Assembly (NCBI RefSeq): GCF_051020985.1
Contig: NC_135003.1
Coordinates: 6,503,501 to 6,567,500, forward strand
Direction of reading: 5' to 3'
DNA length: 64,000 nucleotides
Source: Nomia melanderi
Lineage: Eukaryota > Arthropoda > Insecta > Hymenoptera > Halictidae
Part shown: piece after piece, positions 25,202 to 36,875 of the stretch
How the letters are laid out: each line of letters begins with the position of its first letter
Numbering within the stretch: position 1 is the stretch's first letter
Notes under the pieces: generated by a model
What the model was told of the DNA's origin: nothing
Database searches by the model: none
What the model saw: only the letters and a program-made list of their open reading frames with translations
Made by a program: the position numbers and the translations under genes

Positions 25202-26349
25202 TGTGTTTTTTGGTAATTGTTTTTTTATTTCTTAATCTTCCTTTTTTAAATTTTGTATCTATATATACGCGTGCGAAGCATGACTAAGGAGAAACGAAAT
25301 CGTCTCGGTCTGTTCCAAGAAATTCGTCCTTGAAGAGGTTAAGGACTGATAGCGGGCAGGAGGAGAACTAATGAAGGTATAATAATAAGTAAATGACTTT
25401 ATGGTATAGTAAAGCATATTTATAATACTCGTTCGCGGTGATTGTAATCAGCGAAATCTATTACAGGATGTGGGCGATTGAGAGTTCATCGTCTTCGCAT
25501 GTTTCATGAAAAATGGTGGATTGGGATTAATTTAACCCTTGGCATGCTAAGGTGAGGTCATTCAAGGATCTCGATGTATATTTAGGTGTACACGGAAATC
25601 TAAAATTGGCTGAAATTATATTTGTGTGAAAAGAGTATTGCTTTCGCGAGTGAGTTTCCTCCTGTATTAAAGATCAAACGAATTACTTCTTGATCAGGAC
25701 GAAGAACATGGTCATCAACTAAAATTGTCTTATCTCGCAATGATAGATATGTTAAAAACATTCAATATTCAAAAAGATTTAAAAAATAAATAGTTTCACT
25801 CGAATACTATAACGAATAAATAAAGAAACCAAAAGAGGATCTATTTTTACAATTTTTATAAGGATTGCATATTAATAGTAGATTTACGGAACGCGTCAAT
25901 TTGACGCATATTGAATTTTATAAACATTACTTAGTAAATGCTTAACTCGATTTTGATGGATGGAATTATATATATATTCAATTTGTCTATTTTTAACTGT
26001 ATAGTTTTCACACTCAAGATTTGACACTCAAGATTTTGTACGTATATTGCGTAAAGCAAATTAAATAACTTTCACGCGTGTCTCTATCCGAAATCTTAAC
26101 GCATAATATAAGGTTGCGGTAGTTGACACGATATTTTTCTTAAATTTTATTCACATTTTATAACAAACGATTTGTTGCATTTAATAAAATATTGTAACTA
26201 TGAAACTTGCTATTGAAACAAACGCTAGTCGCGAACGTGTTAAGTTAATCAGCGATCGATCGAATCAATTCCAATTGTACACGTATAAAACCACTACTAT
26301 ACAATGTCTTCCAGCAACGTCCACCGATTAATCGAATTCAAACATTTCC
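25202..26349. other. Intergenic, nothing recognised
   Basis: AT-rich. A single TTAACCCTTGGCATGC end occurs at 25532 without a clear partner. Confidence 0.45.
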
Positions 26350-27070
26350 AACGAAACCGGTATCGCTGAAAGCCCACTGGCTCCTGGACAAATGACCGCC
26401 GAGTGGCGGACGCCTGTTAACATGGACGAAGAATACAAGGGGAAAACAAGCGAGGGGTGGGAAAGGAGCGGAGGCTGGGGTTTGGCGATGGTGGTGGCGG
26501 CTATGGAGCGGCGCCACCGCCACCGCGCCGGTCACATATACTTTCTGGTGCCGTGTAACGCCGGGCGCACAGCGAGTACATCGTGTGCCGACAGTCGTGC
26601 TCGGTCCTTCCTCTCGCGCGGGTCCTATAACACACGCTCTTTTCCTCTCTCTCTCTTTCTTTCTCTCTCTGTTTTTCTGCGGTGTACCATACGAACATAT
26701 CCAGTGAGTATCGTTAACAAGTGGTGACAACCCGGCCGAAAGGGGAAAACCGACGGTCTTCCAGGGAGAGACTCTTTCCTAACCGGGAGCATCCCCTGGT
26801 ATTCTAGCTTGGCGTCGCGTCCAACAACGTTTTCAACCCTTCGTCGTTACCGTCGTTAACGATTCGCTGATTTGTTTACCGCCTCAAGTGGCCGGCACGT
26901 GACACGTTCACGGGTCCAGTGACTCCGATAGCTCCCAGCCCTACGGCCTTCCCCTACCCTGGTAAAGTTTGATATCTCTCGCACTGGTGACCTTGAGACG
27001 GACCTTGACCATCGGCGAGACCACTTTTGGAAGATTGAGGGTGAGAGTTGCGCTGCCTGACGGGTATGCT
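26350..27070 (+). promoter_or_regulatory. GC-rich island with TC tract and consensus splice donor
   Basis: A CpG-rich block that includes a TC tract (26643-26671) and, shortly after it, a consensus donor ATCCA|gtgagt ending at 26703. This resembles a non-coding first exon on the plus strand, upstream of Orct, but no downstream exon could be linked to it. The frames across it (up to 130 codons) are open on both strands and unrecognised. Confidence 0.25.
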
Positions 27071-27982
27071 GGGATTAGTATGTCTGTTTTTGGTACTAGA
27101 AGTATTTTATTTGGTCTCCTGTTTCGCTTTTGGGTAACGAGTACGAGTTTTTGAAAATGATTTCAATCTTTGCTGACTTGTATGTTGTTTTTATTTTTTC
27201 AATTTTAGATCTTCGTGTGCGAGAGAAATTGAGTGCTTGTCTTGTGAGAGTTTTGAACGGATCTTGATGAGGAGATCGAGGTGTTTAAAGTTTGGGTTTT
27301 TTATTGAATCTGGTTTCGAATGTTGAGAGTTGGAAGTTGTTGAATGTATGTTTGGTTTTAGTGTGAGTGTGTGGTTTGATTGAAGTAGGTGTTGGTTTAC
27401 TTGTGAATGAGAAAGAATTGTAGAGCTTGCATGAGCGTTGATCAAATTGCGTTGTTTTAGTGTAGAGGTCTTTGATACTTCTCACTTGTTCTATATAATC
27501 AATGCTCTTAACAATGATTTTCCTATTATAATTTTATTCTAAAGAAATACACTTTTGCGAGTATATCTTTCTCTCCACAAAGTATAACCATAAACACTAA
27601 TCATTCATTAATCTACACACTCTCACAACACAACAAAAGAATATAAAATATAATAACAAATAATAATTCACTGTCTTATTTTACAGTAAAACAACTAAAT
27701 TACACTTCGTCTAAAGACAAAACGTTCTATAATCAGAATTATAATAATAATTACACCACTAATATAAAAAAATAACACAATTTAAAATCAAAATCAAAAA
27801 ATACCGAAAATCTCAAATAACACACTAAACTTAATGTTTTAATTTTATGTTTTAGTTGTTGAAATTTTACAATTACGAATTATTTAATAAAATAACAAAC
27901 AGAAACGCGTCAATGATAAGTTCAACGAATAATCGACACAGTTACACTAAACTAGAATAAAAGCAGCGTGCATATATCCTCC
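27071..27982. other. Intergenic, nothing recognised
   Basis: Strand-asymmetric AT-rich DNA: G/T-rich to about 27.45 kb, then A-rich to about 27.95 kb. No gene or RNA was seen. Confidence 0.45.
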
Positions 27983-28038
27983 GATGATTCTTACCGGCCG
28001 GTCCATATGCTGACCACATGTAAGCGGCAAGAATCATC
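27983..28038. repeat. Inverted repeat with 14-bp arms
   Basis: GATGATTCTTACCG at 27983-27996 is complementary, with one mismatch, to CGGCAAGAATCATC at 28025-28038, leaving a 28-nt loop. A further copy of the arm (GCGGCAAGAATCAC) follows near 28093-28106. It could form a stem-loop. I recognise no known microRNA in it. Confidence 0.6.
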
Positions 28039-31000
28039 GCCTCGCGTTCACTGTTGATACGTGCCGTTGGCAGCCTTGCGTTACACGACCGTTGCGGCAA
28101 GAATCACTTGGCCGTGTACATTGATTATCTTTCAGGCCTCTTCGGAGAGTCTCGATTGCCCGCGGCGATACTGTAGGGCCGCTGCTTGTACACGTTTACC
28201 AATCGTGCACCCGTAAATTGTCACGTTGAACGAACCAGGATGATTTACAACGCTAACCGGGAGAGAGAGCGCGTTGTCTGTTATACGGACTTCACACGAT
28301 CGCGGTTTATTTATTGCATTACACCGGGGACCGAACCGTGCAATAACACATGGCATTTACGAGTATTTACAACAGCGTTGGCCAAGCTTAAGCTCCGTCG
28401 GATCTTCCCCCTCTTCACAGCCGCTTGTACCACGACACTCTGTATCAATTACATGCAACACGCAGATTATTCGTGCCGTTTTCATCGCACTGTTACATGG
28501 GTCGCGCGGCAACGATCATTCAAGCGACTCGCGAAGTGCATAGGGCGGACCCAATGCGAAGCTGCGGTGGGCGCGTTATTGTGCTTATACGCGGTGTCTC
28601 AGGATTCCTCGATCAATAGCGAATGAATATACTCTGCATTTGGGAAAAATAGAAATATAACGGCTGTTACTGAAGTGGAATTGAGTTTTAATAGTTCCAT
28701 CGATAGATGTGTTATTGGCTTATTTGTGAAATTTGTCTTGTTGCAATGCTTTAGCATTAGCTGTCAATGCTAAAGAGTAATACAAAATTGATGTTACATT
28801 ATGTGAAAGTCTTGTGTGAAGATTTCTGGGGGGTGGACAATTGTTTCATTTCACGTAATACTTACTATTGAGCAATATTACAAAAAGAATATTTCAATAA
28901 GATGAAACAATTACTATTGAACAACGTTTCATTTTATTGAAAGATTTTTTTCTTGTGCCGTATTTATCAAAATTTGTACTGTTTATTAAGTTGGATAACA
29001 TTGTCGTGAAGGTTCGATAGAAAGGACTCGGAGCCAAGTTCGGGAATTCCAGCGGCCATGGATTATTGAAATGTCTACCCGAGGTGAAACGAATTTCGTA
29101 AAATGTCCGTGGAATTACGAGACACGGGTTATTGACACAAGACTGCGGCGGCCTTGAATCATTTGAAGAAAGCTTGTTAACTAATTTCGGTAATGTACAG
29201 GGTGGCGCATGACACGATCACACGGAGGAGAGATTATAGTTCTCGGAATATGCTTGCTTTTTTTCGTCATCGATAAATCTTAAAATAATTTTGGCAGTAT
29301 CATTCGTATGTTAAGGGTAGTTCTGTATCCTTTAATTACAAGTGTTTTCATTTACCTGGTACTGATTATAATTGAATTAATTATTCAGCTACAAGTTGAA
29401 GAATCAACGCATCTTGTCGATTAGATTATAACGTTAATTAAGAATATTAAAATTTGAAGACCTAATTAACTTTTTACGAACGAGACTGTCTTAAACTTCT
29501 AATATTTCTTTTTATAAAAAACTAATTTAGTTTTCGATATAATATCGATGTCTTAAATACTAAAAGAAAATCAAAAGATAGTTGAACAATTAAATTCTTC
29601 ATTTGCAAATTTTCGATTTTAGATATCGTAACTCGAACTGGCCATTACGACGACATTTGACGATAAAGAGTTAATGCTGCAGTGAGGAAAATTGTACAAA
29701 AAATGGCTTTACGACGAATGGAATCGGAGAATGGTTAGATCGTCTCTGTTCCTTGCTCGATTCCGTGAAACCGCGAGTACTTTCTTCAGGAAACGTGTGG
29801 ACAAAATTGTGTAACACCGGCAAAGCGTTTAGACACCATGCTGTTTGACTTATCTTGTCTTATACGTAATTTATTTAACGCTTTTTCGGAATTTTTATTT
29901 TGCAAATATTTAAATTATGAAGACGTGAGAGATTGCAATATAAATTTGTGTATTTACACAAATATAAGAATAAAATGTCAACAAATGTATTTTCTAATTT
30001 TTGTAAAAAATTAGAAGTAATTTACTATACCGATATGCTCCGGTATATGCTACCGGTAATTCTAGTATTAATCCTTTATCAATGGATGACTACTTTAAGT
30101 CATGATAGTTGTTCCGTTGCAGGTTCCAATAAATGACTATACAAGAACATTTATATACAACTTTGTCTCCAGTTAATAGTTAAATTAAAGAAGAAAAGCA
30201 GAAGCTTCACAGAGCAAGACTGCAACGAGCGCTCTTAATGAACCAATTACAGCTTTATGAAAATATCCTTTCAAACAACTTGCTTAGACCTATCCAATTT
30301 ATCTTCGTTAACATTTATCTCTATATCTTAGTCCTTGATCAAAAAGTTAGTGCTATAATTAATGCTATCTTGGTAAAAATCAACAATGAATATCATTTGA
30401 TTACCTAATACTTCCATCAAGTCGTTTTCTCGTATTAATTTTCTACAATTTTATTTCTTTGCTCAATTCTCGGTCTTAACACTACGATGAAGAATTCATT
30501 ATTAAATTACTTTTTAGACTTTCAATTTTACAATTACCATGAAAAATGTTAAGAACAATGGCTGGTCCTAATTTTTTGATCAGGGACTGTAAAAGTAAAA
30601 TTGTATAATAATCTCTTTTGTCACGTAACGCTAACATCGTGTGTTTACAAGCTGTTTTATTGAAATGTAACTTGTATATTATTTCTAGGAAAATCCGCAA
30701 CGTATCAGTCACATTGAATCTCCATAACGCGTTAATACACTTTTCCCCGTTCTGTTTATTGAAACTCGAGCGGAGAACGTTACTCTTCCATATACGACGC
30801 GGCTCGGTTTCTTTGGAACCGGTAAAAGTGACCGTGTGTGCGCCAAGTTCATTTGCATTATTAATGATTCGATAACACATACGTCGTTTTGCAATACTCG
30901 TCGTGCGCCGGTGCGTAATACACCAGGTATCTCCATTCAATAGGAATGTCCACTGTTTGCGATGATCCACGACGCGGGAGCAAAGCGATCCTTCCTTGTT

Positions 31001-31045
31001 GGTGATCCTCATATCCACCTCGATCAAGAACTGATATAAACACAT
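28039..31045. other. Intergenic with one long unassigned open frame
   Basis: A GC-rich patch at 28.1-28.6 kb, then AT-rich DNA. The one notable feature is a 187-codon ATG-initiated frame on the minus strand at 30482-31045 (basic, no recognisable domain, no signal peptide or clear membrane segment). It is reported under findings and not called as a gene. Confidence 0.4.
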
Positions 31046-32082
31046 ATTTTATCTGTACATTTTTATATTATTTATCATCAACTTTTACTATGCTCGATAC
31101 GTTTAATTTGATGTTTTCACTGTACCATTAGATTTATTCTTCCTTTAACGTAATTATAGTATATCGTTAAGGCTAGAATTATTAGCTGAGTCAAAGTGGC
31201 CCATTTCAGGTCTTTTCTTTTACAGTTATTGAAAGAATATAGGTGGTCATCTGAGAAATTATGAAATATATTTAGGTAAACTCAGATTGGGATATAGACA
31301 AATTGAAATGTCAATGAATGTGTTTTTATTACTTGCATTAGAAGATATGAAACAGTCAATTTTAGTGATCGGTAGTTCCAGTATTAAAGTACCATTGAAC
31401 GAAGTTAATTCATAATTTTTCCTTCATCTAATCTGGAATGAAATTTTTTCTTGATCTATCTCCTATAGAGGATGTCCTATATATTCTGAAATTTTTCAAT
31501 TCCAGGCTGAAAGCGTGAAACCTATCGACGCCAGAATCCGAGCCAGTGGAACTGATCATCGCACCTAAGACCTGAAATCAGCTCAAAGAACTCCTCGACG
31601 ATCCCATCTTCCAAAGGAACAGCATCCCCGAATCTTGAATGAATTGATCCGAAACAACTGCACCTGTTGGACGCACAACATCGAAAAACAGCCCTGAAAA
31701 GAAACAATCATCATTTCGTCAAACATGACATAGACTGAAGTATCTTGTCCAAGCGTGTTCACCCAGAAAGTAACTCGTTGAAGGATACGAATCCGATAAT
31801 CGAAGAAGTTTGTAAAGAAATAAGGCATAGGAAAGATTCATCTGTTAAAGGAAAATATTTTTTGACGAAAGAAGCTAGAGAATTTCTTGCATTGCTGGAA
31901 CACAATTGTTCGTTTGTAAAGGACAGGATAGGTTCAAGGAGCAGCACGCAGCGAAAAGTTCTCATCACCGTCGAAACGGATTCGAGGAGAGTCAAGTGTC
32001 GCTTTAGCAGCGTATTCCAGAGCAAGTGGACCACGGGGACCAGAAGACGCAAACGTAGAAGGATCCGAGGCATCAAGGAAAA
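31046..32082 (+). promoter_or_regulatory. Orct upstream region and probable 5' UTR
   Basis: A good acceptor (tttttcaattccag) ends at 31505, which would make 31506-32082 the 5' UTR part of the first coding exon. The ATG at 32083 sits in a favourable context (AAAATGG). The upstream UTR exon, if any, was not identified. Candidates are the GC-rich islands further left. Confidence 0.35.
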
Positions 32083-35000
32083 ATGGCGTACGACGACGTT
32101 ATTCTGCGGATGGGCGAGTTTGGCCGGTACCAGCGCAGAATCTACCTTCTGCTCTGCCTTCCGGCGATATCGTGCGCGTTCCACAAGATCGCTGGCGTCT
32201 TCCTTGGCGCGAAGATGAACACTAGGTACAGCATTGTACACAATTGAAGAAAAAAATATTTTATTTGAACTTATTATTTGAGTTTACTAGACATGAAAAG
32301 GGATTGAAATGTAGTATGATAGGCAGGGTATACAGTATAGCTTGAGGACTGCTGGAGAAATTAGTTTTAAAAGTGGAGCAAATGATATTTAATCCCTTAT
32401 GTGTAGGAATATCGTATGTATAAGCATAGAGATTGCTGCATTTGGGGGGTTGTATATCATTGTTATTATTTTTGAATCAGTAATTAGTAAGTAGTCTAAT
32501 GAAAAAAAAATTTCGAGATTAGTTCGTTGGAAAAATGTATTTTGAAAATTGGAAAGCTGTAAGATCTTCGTCTCTTAAGTAATCTTAATATCCTTTTTAT
32601 TGTACTGCAAAATGTTATGAATAAAACGGAAAGATACCTACCGCAGCGTTCGACAAAGGCAATTAAAAGAATAAATGGAGGAGACAACTCAATTAATGAT
32701 TAAAAACAAGTGGCGGATATTGTTTCGAGAAATCGGAACGCATACCGATAATAAAACGCACCTGTTGCCGATCGAATTGCCGCGCGGTTGTGGAGGAAAA
32801 TATTTTGCATGCTAAAAGACGCCGATTACCACTATTAACTTTTTATAAGTCTGAGACATCTTTTTTTCCGTTTCGCATTCTCAAGGTCTAGCCTCGAAAA
32901 CTCAAATTTCAGCTTGGAATAAATCAAGATTCTCAACTCTTTTCTATATGAAGAATTCAATGACTTATTTGTATATGTCCTTGAAATGATCTTGAAACAA
33001 AAAAATAAAAACACTACATTCTGAACTGTTAAGGAAAGTAATAGAAAAAATTGAGAACAATTCATGAGATAAATTTGAAGTAATATTGTGTACAACTGTT
33101 CATAAAGAATAGAAAAATTTATGAATTATTTAATTCTATGTAAGATATTTTAGTATTTAATTTTATCAAACATAAATGAACATATTTCTATTTTCAATTT
33201 GTTTTAGATGCTTGTTGCCACATGAAAACGTGGACAACGCTACGTACTTGTTACCCCAAAACGTGATAAACGCGAGTTATCCATGGGAACAAGAGTCGGA
33301 ACAATGGTCACAGTGTTACAGACGCGACCCCAGTGTCTTTAATCAGACAACAATGGACAGGTACGTCGACACATCGACCGACGACGCGCCAATCCAGAAG
33401 CCCTTCTCTCCGAGTGATCTAAACACCCATGGCCTGAAGAAGTGCGAGAGATATGTCTATGATAGAAGCAAATACAAAAGTACCACCATTTCTGAGGTAT
33501 ACACTAAGATCTGCTTTTCAATTTATTTTCTTCACTGGTAAACAGATGATCAATGTTAAAACTTAATACCTCAAAGACATTTCCTAGACTATGATAAAGT
33601 ATTAGTATATCTTTGTGTTAGTTACTTAAAGAATAAAAAAGTTAAGATATAATAAAACCGTTCGTGTTGTTTCTTTTCAGTGGAACTTAGTTTGCGACAG
33701 GGCATGGTTGAGAGCTACGGGGGATTCTTTGTTCATGGTAGGAGTCATGCTTGGCTCGATGATTTTCGGTGGTTTGTCCGATAAATATGGGCGTAGACCA
33801 ATTTTCTTCCTGTCTTTAGTCATACAGCTGGTCGGCGGTATACTAGTCGCAGTTGCACCCGAGTTTATATCCTACGTTATCTTCAGGTTAATACTCGGCT
33901 CGACCACCAGTGGGGTCTTTCTAGTCGCCTACGTCATTGGTAAATAGTTATACTAAATAAACTATTCTATATATTTCTGCGTTTGTTTGAACCGGTCGGA
34001 GAAATAATCCTCTTTTAATGAGATCCTTGTTAAATGACATAATATAAAAGTAGATTCTGTAGGTTGTTTAAATATTATAGACACTATAACGTGCAGACAA
34101 TGTTACCTTTCAGCCTTGGAAATGGTGGGCCCAAGGAAACGTTTGGTAGCTGGCGTTGGTTGCCAATTATTCTTCACGACTGGATACATACTCACTGCTG
34201 GTTTTGCATACTTTATAACTGACTGGAGAATGCTGCAAGTTGCCATCACCGTGCCAAGTATTGCATTCCTTCTCTATTGGTGGTAAGAATGATGTTATTC
34301 TTCCAATAATATATTGCAAATATTATTATTCGTCGCGTGTTTCCTAACTGTAACATCTTCATAGGTTCATCCCTGAATCTGCACGTTGGCTGTTGACTAA
34401 AGGTCGTGTACAGGAAGCAAAAGACCTCCTTCAACGAGCCTCATTAGAAAACGGTGTGGAGATGCCAAGCGAAGCACTGGAAACGCTTCTTAATAGCTGC
34501 GAAGACAGCGCACCAGATTATAAGAAACCGTCGCTGTTTGATCTTTTCCGATATCCAAATCTGAGACGGAAGAGTATTTTACTATTTTTCAATTGGTAAC
34601 GTTTGTTCAAAATCTTCCAAGATATTCCGATAGTTTAAATTTCAATTTTTATTATCTATCTTCGTTATATAACATTACACACAGTGTAATGAATCAATCA
34701 TTTCTACGTTTTTCAGGCTTGTAAATAGCGGCACTTACTACGGACTCTCCTGGCATGTAGCCAACCTTGGTGGCAACGACTATGTCAATTTTGTCATTTC
34801 CGGGTTAGTGGAAGTACCTGCATACACATTTCTAATTTTCACCCTGAACCGTTGGGGCAGGAAGATTATTTTATGCGGTTGCATGTTAATATCCGGAGTG
34901 GCGCTACTTGCTATCTTATTTGTACCTGCTGGTTAGTTAAAGACACACATTTTTTTAATACCCTTCTTTGTTTCGTCAAGTAATACTGAACTCTATTTTG

Positions 35001-35800
35001 ACAATACTATTTTTTTAGATGCTCAGTGGCTCGTCGTGTGTCTAGCCATGATCGGGAAACTGACTATCACATCGTCCTACGGTGCTATTTATGTTTTTAC
35101 TGCCGAACAATTTCCCACAGTCATTCGGAATGTCGGTCTCGGAGCTAGTTCAACTTTCGCTCGAATCGGTGGTGTAATTGCCCCATATGTCATTCACCTG
35201 GTAAATAATTCTATGCTTTCACGTTGCGTAGATAAATTACAGTATGATACGGTCCACTGCATTAATTACTAGTATTTCTGGAGAAAATTATTTAGTGGAA
35301 CAAACTAAACATCTGGTATAGTAATTATTCATATACTGAGTCAAAATAATATCTTCATTATTTATAAAAGAAGTACAATAATAATAGCTGTGATTAAACG
35401 CTTCCTGACAAGGACTTTTAAGTATGTACTAATATCTCGAATGATTTTCAATCTGTTTTGCAGTCCGAAATCTGGATGCCTCTTCCATTCGTTATTTTTG
35501 GATCGTGCGTGCTAACAGGTGGTATGATGTCATTGCTCCTTCCAGAAACATTGAATAAGAAGCTTCCAGAATCTATACAGGATGGCGAATTGTTTGGAAA
35601 GTACGTGCATTTTTAAATGAACCCTTGTTCATTCTATAATATCATCGTTTACATTTTTACTATGTAGAACGTATTATTATAGAAAACCCTCAAAGAAGGA
35701 AAAGAAGAAGCAACTAGACATAGAACAATTGAACGAAGTGGATGTGATAAAGCCATTGAAGCCACAAGAAAACGGTGTTCACGAAAAGCAAAACGGATGA
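32083..35800 (+). CDS. Orct: Organic cation transporter (SLC22 family, MFS)
   Basis: Plasma-membrane carrier of the SLC22 branch of the major facilitator superfamily, expected to move organic cations or carnitine-like compounds. Exons are 32083-32225, 33208-33496, 33681-33939, 34114-34282, 34365-34595, 34717-34931, 35019-35200, 35464-35600 and 35683-35800. They join into 580 aa with every phase matching. The N-terminus MAYDDVILRMGEFGRYQRR and first membrane helix are typical. A large extracellular loop between helices 1 and 2 carries Asn-X-Ser/Thr sites (NAT, NAS, NQT). The MFS motif GGLSDKYGRRP, the family motif PESARWL and the late-helix signature EQFPTVIRNVGLG are all present. The C-terminus is a lysine-rich cytoplasmic tail ending KQNG. 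The length is normal for the family. The exact substrate cannot be told from sequence, and the symbol is by family resemblance. Confidence 0.93.
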
Positions 35801-36752
35801 CAATGATCTCCATGGAGATCGAGATTTGGTTATGCTCAAAATATGTATTTGAATCCCGCCTGATTGTATTCTAGGCAGCCTTCTGTATATACGTATTTCG
35901 CGTATATAAATTTTAGCGTGCCTGTTACAAAAGTTTACCAACGAATCCAATTGGACTCTCAAGCTGCATGATCAATCAAACGTAGGTTGCCTCCGACTGA
36001 GAACGAAACACAGAGAAACACGAATCAAGGGACTACTGATATTCTCATTGAACGTTTTAGCTCTAAACTATTGAAAGTGAGAAGGCGATGATTTACCTTC
36101 TTTACCTAAGTACACACAGCCTTTGTAATTGATAGCACACGAAAAACAAATCTGCCAGAGAACATATCACTTACTCTAATTTCCAAGTGTCATTTACATA
36201 TTAAGTGCCCTTGAAATGTAAACATGTAAAAGTTTTCCCGAAATACTCGCGTGAAAAATAATAATTATTTTCGCGCGACTAACGCGGATGAAAAATACAA
36301 AGACTTTGACATTTTATCGATTTTTTTTATTTGTATTACGACACAATGATATTATCACCTTATTCCTATTTTATACCTTTTCCGTTTCAATAATTATATA
36401 CCCATAATTTGAAAGGTAAAACTATCAAATCACTACTTTAGTCATATGAATATTAAAAAATAACATTAAAATTTAATTTTCAAAGTTAATTTTTCTCAAT
36501 ATTTTATATTTTTTAAATAACATGTAATTAGATATGGTATAACAAATTTCTATAGGGAAAGCATTTTCTAGTTTTAAAATCTTCATAATTTCGATTTACT
36601 TTTTAAAGATGTACTTCATGAAACAAAGGGTAAGTATATGGCGCTAGATTTTTAAACGATTCAAATGTTCTGCCACCTCACGGAAAGCGTATGAAACGTT
36701 AATGATCTCGAATCTTTAAAACATATCGAAACTCGAACGTTCAGTTATGTCG
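35801..36752 (+). other. Orct 3' UTR and Orct-Mcm3 intergenic spacer
   Basis: About 1 kb of AT-rich sequence. No AATAAA was found soon after the Orct stop, but ATTAAA variants occur around 36455-36470, so the 3' UTR may be several hundred bases long. Confidence 0.4.
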
Positions 36753-36763
36753 TTTTCCCGCGC
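36753..36763 (+). promoter_or_regulatory. E2F-type site upstream of Mcm3
   Basis: TTTTCCCGCGC contains TTTCCCGC, a match to the E2F consensus TTTSSCGC, 113 bp before the Mcm3 ATG. MCM genes are classic E2F/DP targets at the G1/S transition, so position and gene agree. The match is seen; binding is inferred. Confidence 0.55.
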
Positions 36764-36875
36764 AAAGTAGTTGCCTAGGCACGCTAAGCGTTTGTTAAAC
36801 TGAGTTTTGTACTTGTTAAGTACTTGTTAATGTTAATAGTGTTTCTATAAATTGTAAGTTTTAAATAAAGTTAAA

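Noticed and set aside
28186..28626. 146-codon plus-strand frame
   Set aside because: It starts at TTG, lies in a GC-rich patch open in several frames, and shows no recognisable family or splice context.
31745..32218. 157-codon open frame overlapping the Orct start in another frame
   Set aside because: It contains no ATG at all and its continuation lies over the GC-rich Orct coding exon. Most likely 5' UTR plus a shadow of the real frame.
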